From an uncultured Alphaproteobacteria bacterium (GTDB lineage: Bacteria; Pseudomonadota; Alphaproteobacteria; CAAGCB01; CAG-977): 10,620 nt of DNA. Below the pieces are notes generated by a model that made no database searches, was not told the origin of the DNA, and saw nothing but the letters and a program-made list of their open reading frames with translations. Of the stretch, positions 5,885 to 10,620 are shown piece by piece (positions within the stretch are counted from its first letter, which is position 1; the number at the start of each line of letters is the position of its first letter). A program made the position numbers and the translations under genes. The DNA lies in assembly GCA_934277945.1 (NCBI GenBank), contig CAKQWA010000020.1, positions 1-10,620 on the forward strand, written 5' to 3'.

Positions 5885-5900
5885 TATGGCGCCTTTTTTT
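5859..5900 (+). terminator. leader attenuator terminator before glnN
   Basis: Bases 5859-5875 pair with 5880-5896 around a UUCG loop: 17 positions with a single U-U mismatch and one wobble, then a run of seven T (5894-5900). It stands seven bases before the GGAGG ribosome site of glnN. Its 5' arm begins with the loop of hairpin 1 and contains that hairpin's 3' arm, so hairpin 1 and the terminator cannot coexist. Hairpin 2 is the tip of the terminator. Confidence 0.88.
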
Positions 5901-5916
5901 ATTCACGGAGGAAAAT

Positions 5917-8013
5917 ATGGAAAACGTATCCGACTATTTCGGTTCTATGGTCTTTGACGACCGCATGATGAAAGCCTCGCTGGACGCGGAAATCTACCGC
6001 TCCCTGAAAAAAACCATTGACGAAGGCGCGCCTTTGGATTTGTCCGTGGCGAACGCCGTCGCGACCGCCATGAAAAACTGGGCGGTGTCTTTGGGCGCGA
6101 CGCACTTCACGCATTGGTTCCAACCCATGACCGGCATTACGGCGGAAAAACACGACAGTTTCATTTCTCCCGCGCCCGACGGCAGAGTCATCATGGAATT
6201 TTCGGGCAAAGAACTGATTCACGGCGAACCCGACGCGTCGTCTTTTCCCTCGGGGGGATTGCGCGCCACGTTTGAAGCGCGCGGCTACACCGCTTGGGAC
6301 CCGACGTCTTTCGCGTTCGTCAAAGACAAAACGCTGTACATTCCGACGGCTTTCTGCTCTTACGACGGCTCCGTTCTGGACAAGAAAACACCGCTTCTGC
6401 GCTCCATGGAAGCCCTGAACCGCCAAGCCCTGCGCGTTCTGCGCCTGTTCGACGACAAAGAAACGACACGCGTTTCCTCTTGCGTCGGACCCGAACAAGA
6501 GTATTTCCTGATTGACCGCGAAATGTACAAAAAACGCAAAGACCTGATTTTCACGGGCAGAACGCTGTTCGGCGCGAAAGCCCCGAAAGGTCAGGAACTC
6601 GACGACCACTATTTCGGCGTCATCAAACCGCGCGTCGCCGAATTCATGAAAGATTTGAACGTCGAATTGTGGAAATTGGGCGTGCTGGCGAAAACGGAAC
6701 ACAACGAAGTCGCGCCGTCGCAGCACGAATTGGCGCCGATTTACGCGACTGCGAACATCGCGACCGATCACAATCAACTGACCATGGAAATGATGCAGAA
6801 AGTCGCGCTGAAACACGGGCTTGTGTGCCTGCTGCACGAAAAACCCTTTGCGGGCGTGAACGGCAGCGGCAAGCACAACAACTGGTCTTTGGCGACGAAC
6901 ACGGGCGAAAATCTGCTGAAACCGGGGACGACTCCCGCGCAAAACGCCAGATTCCTGCTGTTCCTGTGCGCCGTCATTCAAGCGGTTGACGATTATCAGG
7001 ATTTGTTGCGCGCGTCCGTCGCGACCGCCGGCAACGATCACCGCTTGGGCGCGAACGAAGCGCCTCCCGCCGTCGTGTCGATTTTCCTCGGCGACGAATT
7101 GACGGGCATTTTGAAATCGTTGGAAGAAGGCACCGTGTACGGCGGCGTCGAACAAAAGGAAATGATGTTCGGCGTGCCGGCTCTGCCGAAATTCCTGCGC
7201 GACACGACTGACCGCAACCGCACGTCGCCGTTCGCGTTCACGGGCAACAAATTTGAATTCCGTATGCTCGGCTCGTCGAACAGCATCGCCTGCGCGAACA
7301 TCATGCTGAACGCGGCGATCGCGGAATCCCTGCGCCTGTACGCCGACAGACTGGAAAAATCGACCGATTTCAAAGCCGACTTGAACGCCCTGTTGCGCGA
7401 AACGGTCAAAAACCACAAACGCATCATTTTCAACGGCAACGGTTACGACGAAGCGTGGATCAAGGAAGCGACGCAAGTGCGCGGCCTGTCGAATTTGAAA
7501 ACGACTCCGGACGCCATGCCGCACTCTCTGGACGCGAAAAACGTCAAAATGCTGACGGGCTTGGGCGTTTTCACGGAAGCGGAACTTAAATCGCGCTGTG
7601 AAATCATGCTGGAAAACTATTGCAAAGCCGTGCTGATTGAAGCGAACACGATGATCGACATGGCGCGCAAGGAAATTCTGCCGGCGATCGAACGCTATAT
7701 CGCGGATTTGTCCGAAACGGCAATGCGCAAAAAAGGCGTCTGCCCCGAATCGTCCTGCCGTTTTGAATCGGACACGGTTCAAAAATTGTCCGTTCTGGTG
7801 GATCAGGCGGCTTCGGAATGCGAGGCTTTAAGCGCGTGCGTGGCGGAAATCAAAAGCATTTCCGACATTTTTGAACAATCGTACGCGGTGCGCGACGACC
7901 TGATCGGCAAAATGACCCGTCTGCGCGCGGATTGCGACACGGCGGAAACGCTGACGGCGGAGAAATACTGGCCGTTCCCGACGTACGCGGATTTGCTCTT
8001 CGGCGTGGTCTGA
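5917..8013 (+). CDS. glnN: glutamine synthetase type III
   Basis: A 698-residue glutamine synthetase of the large GSIII class, full length for the family. It makes glutamine from glutamate, ammonium and ATP in the cytoplasm. Visible family blocks are FPSGGLRATFEARGYT (110-125), CVGPEQEYFL (189-198) with metal-binding Glu, KTEHNEVAPSQHELAP (259-274), HEKPFAGVNGSGKHNNWS (307-324) with the catalytic His region, GNDHRLGANEAPPA (372-385) and RTSPFAFTGNKFEFRMLGSS (435-454). The start has a strong GGAGG site five bases upstream. The gene is divergent from the glutamate synthase operon. Its leader holds an ANTAR-type double hairpin and terminator, so it is probably induced with that operon. The downstream terminator at 8036 ends the unit. 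A second, smaller type I-like synthetase is encoded in the opposite operon; GSIII is the more convincing housekeeping enzyme because all its motifs look intact. Confidence 0.97.
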   Translation: MENVSDYFGSMVFDDRMMKASLDAEIYRSLKKTIDEGAPLDLSVANAVATAMKNWAVSLGATHFTHWFQPMTGITAEKHDSFISPAPDGRVIMEFSGKELIHGEPDASSFPSGGLRATFEARGYTAWDPTSFAFVKDKTLYIPTAFCSYDGSVLDKKTPLLRSMEALNRQALRVLRLFDDKETTRVSSCVGPEQEYFLIDREMYKKRKDLIFTGRTLFGAKAPKGQELDDHYFGVIKPRVAEFMKDLNVELWKLGVLAKTEHNEVAPSQHELAPIYATANIATDHNQLTMEMMQKVALKHGLVCLLHEKPFAGVNGSGKHNNWSLATNTGENLLKPGTTPAQNARFLLFLCAVIQAVDDYQDLLRASVATAGNDHRLGANEAPPAVVSIFLGDELTGILKSLEEGTVYGGVEQKEMMFGVPALPKFLRDTTDRNRTSPFAFTGNKFEFRMLGSSNSIACANIMLNAAIAESLRLYADRLEKSTDFKADLNALLRETVKNHKRIIFNGNGYDEAWIKEATQVRGLSNLKTTPDAMPHSLDAKNVKMLTGLGVFTEAELKSRCEIMLENYCKAVLIEANTMIDMARKEILPAIERYIADLSETAMRKKGVCPESSCRFESDTVQKLSVLVDQAASECEALSACVAEIKSISDIFEQSYAVRDDLIGKMTRLRADCDTAETLTAEKYWPFPTYADLLFGVV

Positions 8014-8035
8014 CAAGTGCATACATCTCAAAGAC

Positions 8036-8062
8036 AAACCCCGCTTTTCCGGCGGGGTTTTT
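8036..8062. terminator. terminator after glnN
   Basis: The stem AAACCCCGC / GCGGGGTTT (8036-8044 with 8052-8060) around a seven-base loop, followed by T to 8062, lies 22 bases after the glnN stop. It should work well on the plus strand. It also lies just past the stop of the convergent lipoprotein gene at 8068 and could serve that strand, with a poorer U-tract. Confidence 0.88.
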
Positions 8063-8067
8063 CGTTT

Positions 8068-8688
8068 TTACAGCCTGCCGTTCAACGCCGCCGCCGAATA
8101 CAGTTCGTTTTTCACAATCTCGTTTATAAAGAAATCCAGCGGATACTCCTGCGCCCTGCTTTTTGAAACAAAAAGTGTCGGCATGAGCAAAACCAAAGGA
8201 GCCCAAAAAACCGTTCGATTTTTTATCGGCAGCATCACGGCGTACACTTCAACGCCGTCGACAAACATCTGCATGGAATGGTCAAAAGTCTCATGAAAAC
8301 TGACGGGAAACAGCGCAAGCGTTTCCGCCGAAACCATTGCCCACCCCATTTTCATTTGTTCAGACGTGCCGCCCGTCGCTCTGACAAAATGCAGATGATA
8401 CTTTCCGCGCTCTCTCGGAAAAACATACGTTATTTTGTTAAACAATCCGCTTTTTTTCAACTTGTCGTAAATAAGTTTTCTGTGTTTCTTTTCGTCTTGC
8501 TCCGCGGCGTCGGACGAAAAAGCGTCCGCATAAGAGGGGCGGACATAAGCCACCGAATAAGTGATGTCGATTTTACCCTTTTTTTCAAGAACGGGCGCGG
8601 CGGCGGGCTTTTTAACGACGGGAAAATAATAGGTGTTCGACGCGCACCCCGAAAGCATCAGCGCGAACAGCAGACAAATCCGTTTCAT
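8068..8688 (-). CDS. lipoprotein of unknown function
   Basis: A 206-residue protein with a clear lipoprotein signal: a hydrophobic helix ending LSGC, Cys15. After a short Pro/Ala-rich linker (about 24-33) comes a globular periplasmic part (about 38-110), then two hydrophobic stretches around 116-130 and 158-175 (ending PLVLLMPTLFV). The second looks like a membrane-inserting or buried helix. I do not recognise the family. Its ATG overlaps the stop of the upstream lipoprotein gene as ATGA and has a strong GGAGGA site, so the two are translationally coupled and probably act together in the envelope. Confidence 0.78.
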   Translation of the reverse strand: MKRICLLFALMLSGCASNTYYFPVVKKPAAAPVLEKKGKIDITYSVAYVRPSYADAFSSDAAEQDEKKHRKLIYDKLKKSGLFNKITYVFPRERGKYHLHFVRATGGTSEQMKMGWAMVSAETLALFPVSFHETFDHSMQMFVDGVEVYAVMLPIKNRTVFWAPLVLLMPTLFVSKSRAQEYPLDFFINEIVKNELYSAAALNGRL

Positions 8689-9170
8689 CGCGCGTCCTCC
8701 GTTTTTGCCAGAAAGACCGCCTTTTGTTCAAGAACGTCGTACGAATAAGCGTTCGTGACGTTTTGCGCGGACAGCCCGACGGACGTTCCTCTGAAATTCC
8801 GCCCGCCGACATTGCCGCCGTAAAAGCCGACATTCGCCTGCGGCACGGCGGTGTTGTACGTTTTCGTCACCGTTTCAACGGCGTCGGAAGTCGTCACGAC
8901 AACGCAAGCGCCGTATTTGACGGCCGCTTCAACCGCCAGATAGCGCGGCTCCCATTTGTTTTTGAACGACGCGCGCCCGATAATGACGTACCCCCGTTTT
9001 AAAAGCGATTCGATTTTCGCGTCAAAGCGCGACGTTTCAATAATGACGACGTCGCGGTCCGTCAGTTTGACCGTCGTCGGCGCGTCGTCCTCCTGCTCGT
9101 AATAATCTAAAAACGCGTTGCTTGAACACGCACAGAGAAGCAAAGCGACCATAAGGAAAAATCTTTTCAT
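8685..9170 (-). CDS. small lipoprotein of unknown function
   Basis: A 161-residue lipoprotein. The signal peptide ends LLCAC with the lipidated Cys at residue 15; Cys at position 13 within the lipobox is unusual but tolerated. The mature part holds the pattern RGYVIIGRASF, then AVEAAVKYGACVVVTTSD, a short glycine-rich stretch (GFYGGNVGG) and a C-terminal strand YDVLEQKAVFLAK. This is an alternating strand/helix arrangement seen in several uncharacterised periplasmic lipoproteins. The frame is open further upstream, to 9293, but the ATG at 9170 has AGGGGACGGA directly before it and begins the signal peptide, so the upstream part is discarded. It is the first gene of the pair and lies just after the terminator at 9192-9215, so its expression may depend on read-through of that terminator. 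Confidence 0.78.
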   Translation of the reverse strand: MKRFFLMVALLLCACSSNAFLDYYEQEDDAPTTVKLTDRDVVIIETSRFDAKIESLLKRGYVIIGRASFKNKWEPRYLAVEAAVKYGACVVVTTSDAVETVTKTYNTAVPQANVGFYGGNVGGRNFRGTSVGLSAQNVTNAYSYDVLEQKAVFLAKTEDAR

Positions 9171-9191
9171 TCCGTCCCCTTTTTTCATAAC

Positions 9192-9215
9192 AAAAAACCG
9201 CCGTTTCAGGCGGTT
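9192..9215 (-). terminator. intrinsic terminator at the end of the structured RNA segment
   Basis: The minus strand has AACCGCC (9215-9209), a six-base loop, GGCGGTT (9202-9196) and a run of six T (9197-9192): seven pairs with a proper U-tract. It lies about 15 bases before the ribosome site of the lipoprotein gene starting at 9170. It either ends a separate small RNA or attenuates that operon. Confidence 0.85.
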
Positions 9216-9443
9216 CGGGGAGTAGAAAAGCCAGATAGAGTCGACCCTTTCGACCTTTAAAGCGGATCGGGAAAAACCGACGCTTCTGAACATACGCCGA
9301 AAGCCCCCCGAACCTTGTCAAAAAGGTCGGGGATATTTTTCCGTTCATCAAGAACGGTAACGACGCCATATCTTGCGCCGCTCTATCTGAGAGTTTTTCT
9401 AGGACTCCGCACCTGAAAGGCACTCGCCCGCCGAAACGGACGT
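9192..9443 (-). ncRNA. candidate structured RNA or leader, about 250 nt, unknown family
   Basis: This non-coding stretch on the minus strand lies between a good promoter (9450-9478) and an intrinsic terminator. A ten-pair stem (9390-9381 with 9240-9231, containing CAGATAGAG / CTCTATCTG) closes a junction of four helices. These are GATAT/ATATC (9372-9368 with 9336-9332) topped by the perfect hairpin CCGTTC-TTGAT-GAACGG; CCCCGA/TCGGGG (hairpin within 9332-9305); UCGGCGU/GCGUCGG (9300-9277); and CGATCC/GGGTCG (9269-9242). The 5' part (9439-9428) can also pair with the terminator region. I compared it by eye with tmRNA, RNase P, SRP, 6S, T-box and common riboswitch motifs and found no match. It may be a free small RNA or a riboswitch-like leader for the two lipoprotein genes. 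Confidence 0.5.
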
Positions 9444-9449
9444 AATTTC

Positions 9450-9478
9450 ATACTAAACACGGAAACAAACATTGTCAC
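9450..9478 (-). promoter_or_regulatory. sigma70-like promoter of the structured RNA segment
   Basis: The minus strand reads GTGACA (9478-9473; five of six), a 17-base spacer and TAGTAT (9455-9450; four of six). The start would be near 9443. It begins just after the terminator of the preceding cysteine-rich gene, which is a sensible place for a new transcription unit. Confidence 0.65.
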
Positions 9479-9480
9479 GC

Positions 9481-9521
9481 AAAAAACGCTCCGCCAAATG
9501 CGGCGTCCGGCAAAAGCGTTT
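9481..9521 (-). terminator. terminator after the cysteine-rich protein gene
   Basis: On the minus strand AAACGCT (9521-9515) pairs with AGCGTTT (9490-9484), with a smaller inner stem (CCGC/GCGG), and six T end it (9486-9481). It lies 83 bases after the stop of the cysteine-rich gene. The 80 bases between hold only a small GCGCT/AGCGC hairpin next to the stop. Confidence 0.75.
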
Positions 9522-9603
9522 CTTGATACAAGTAAAGCGGCGAACCGAAGGCTCCCATGCGACTGCGATAATCAGTCCGCCGCCCGCGCTTTTTCAGCGC
9601 ATC

Positions 9604-10620
9604 TCAATATTTTACGACAATGCAATGTTTGATTTTATTTCCCTCTACGGAACTGTCTGTTGAACCGATGGCGCAACACAGCAACGTGCCGTTCTGCTGG
9701 TTGAAGTTGTGAGTCGCATACACTCTTCCGTCCGTCGCCGTATGCGCCACGGGAAAACTTCTTGTCGCGATTTGTTTGGGAATATAAACCATCGGCGCCA
9801 AAATGGTTGTTCCCAGACACGGATACGGGCAATCGGAGTATTCCGAAAGGACGTAACGGAAATTCGGATTTGTGTGCCATGCGAAGCAAATGGGGGAAGT
9901 GCCTATCTCGACCGCGCCGCTCAACCCGAATCTTTCACTTCCCGCCCAATGCCCCGTACTGCGCAGAAAAGCGGTCGTATTGTTTAATTGTGTGAAGATG
10001 TTCGTGCTTTTCAGCGCCGTTTCGTTCGCGCATCCGTCCACGTTCATGTTTAGCAATGCGGTGCCCGTTGATTCCACATACAGCGGCTGTCGAATAGTGC
10101 GGTTGATTTTGCTGCTCGAAACGGCGGAATACGCGCGGCTTCCGATTTTAGAGGGGCTTTCCTCGTCTTGCACGCCCCAAGTACCGCCCGATGCTATGGA
10201 ACAAGGCAGACACGGTCGATATTTTATGCCGTCGTTTTTCCCGTTGTCCCATTCCAATGCCGAAACGGGCGTATCAAGGCTGTTGCGCGCACATTTTGCC
10301 ACTTTTCCGTTTTCGCAGGTGTACCAATAGTCCGCCACCAGCATTCTTTTCGTCATGTAATTCGGATCAATGGCGGTTGAAGAAAAATTATTCCACAGAT
10401 TGTACTCGAATTTCATACGATCCGCGATATTCATCGAACCGATATACGCCTTGCCCGCCTCTTTAATTTTCTGCCAGTTGCAAGTGATGCGACATTCAAA
10501 CACGCCGATTTCGTTTTTCACGCAGGAGCGTAAGTGCGAGTATTTCGTCGAGCAGGACGTGTCCCCCGTCCCCGAACATTCCTGATACTTGCACACGCCG
10601 CGCTTGGCGTTGCCGTCGCG
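9604..10620 (-). CDS. cysteine-rich protein, 3' part, unknown function
   Basis: The reading frame enters from the right edge of the window and ends at TGA (9606-9604), so the start and any signal peptide are not visible; an internal GTG at 10596 is not a credible start. The visible 338 residues contain 17 cysteines, many in close pairs (PCLPC, CPYPC, LLCC) and in short spacings near the beginning of the visible part. This suggests an exported, disulfide-bonded protein. No catalytic motif or known domain is recognised. The C-terminal half is rich in Thr, Ser, Asn and aromatic residues, as in surface or fibre proteins. It is followed by its own terminator and appears unrelated to the nitrogen genes. 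Confidence 0.75.
   Translation of the reverse strand, partial: RDGNAKRGVCKYQECSGTGDTSCSTKYSHLRSCVKNEIGVFECRITCNWQKIKEAGKAYIGSMNIADRMKFEYNLWNNFSSTAIDPNYMTKRMLVADYWYTCENGKVAKCARNSLDTPVSALEWDNGKNDGIKYRPCLPCSIASGGTWGVQDEESPSKIGSRAYSAVSSSKINRTIRQPLYVESTGTALLNMNVDGCANETALKSTNIFTQLNNTTAFLRSTGHWAGSERFGLSGAVEIGTSPICFAWHTNPNFRYVLSEYSDCPYPCLGTTILAPMVYIPKQIATRSFPVAHTATDGRVYATHNFNQQNGTLLCCAIGSTDSSVEGNKIKHCIVVKY

Noticed and set aside
5899..7782. 627-codon open frame on the strand opposite glnN
   Set aside because: It is fully antisense to glnN, whose protein is unmistakable. It is rich in Arg, Phe, Val and His as expected from the complement of GCG/GAC-biased codons, and has no ribosome site or domain.
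9171..9293. Upstream extension of the small lipoprotein frame to 9293
   Set aside because: It would run through the terminator hairpin and U-tract and place the signal peptide internally. The ATG at 9170 has a good ribosome site directly before it.
9361..9420. Resemblance of AAAAACTCTCAG to the glycine riboswitch signature, or of CTGAGAG on the plus strand to TPP
   Set aside because: The other conserved blocks of either riboswitch are missing. The bases are instead explained by the long stem CAGATAGAG / CTCTATCTG.
9472..9663. Short plus-strand frame across the gap next to the cysteine-rich gene
   Set aside because: No ribosome site; it covers the promoter and terminator of the minus strand and the end of the cysteine-rich gene.

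Overview
The window holds an ammonium-assimilation locus. On either side are short lipoprotein genes, one tRNA gene, and what looks like an undescribed structured RNA. Three lipoboxes and an OmpA-like domain point to a diderm (Gram-negative-type) bacterium of moderately high GC. A split, archaeal-type glutamate synthase, a type III glutamine synthetase and an ANTAR regulator are together best known from anaerobes such as Clostridia, so an anaerobic fermenter is likely. I cannot name the taxon from the sequence.

Left edge (1-564): a minus-strand tRNA-Leu(UAA) and a divergent plus-strand OmpA-like lipoprotein gene. That gene ends one base from the convergent end of the main operon. Core (566-5807, minus strand): a tightly packed operon of glutamine amidotransferase subunit (gltB1), Fe-S/FMN subunit (gltB2), GXGXG subunit (gltB3), a short glutamine synthetase I-like protein and an ANTAR antiterminator protein. 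Genes overlap or lie at most about 17 bases apart. Divergent from it (5816-8013, plus strand) is glnN, a full-length glutamine synthetase III, closed by a good terminator.

The 217-base region between gltB1 and glnN is the most informative part. It holds two back-to-back sigma70-like promoters separated by A-tracts. Each is followed at once by a six-pair hairpin with a six-base loop of the form AANGGC, carrying A at position 1 and G at position 4 as in ANTAR targets. In both leaders the GGC of that loop and the 3' arm of that stem are also the 5' base of a long intrinsic terminator, so hairpin and terminator exclude each other. The ANTAR protein, last gene of one controlled operon, is the obvious ligand. 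I infer a self-contained circuit in which one RNA-binding protein opens both arms of the glutamine/glutamate cycle and its own synthesis. Its receiver domain lacks the phospho-acceptor Asp, so its signal is probably not ordinary phosphorylation.

Right part (8068-10620, minus strand): two overlapping lipoprotein genes of unknown function. They are preceded by a roughly 250-base segment with its own promoter, a multi-branched fold and an intrinsic terminator just before the first ribosome binding site. It is either a stand-alone small RNA or a terminator-controlling leader, and I recognise no known family. Beyond it lies the 3' part of a large cysteine-rich protein gene that runs off the window.
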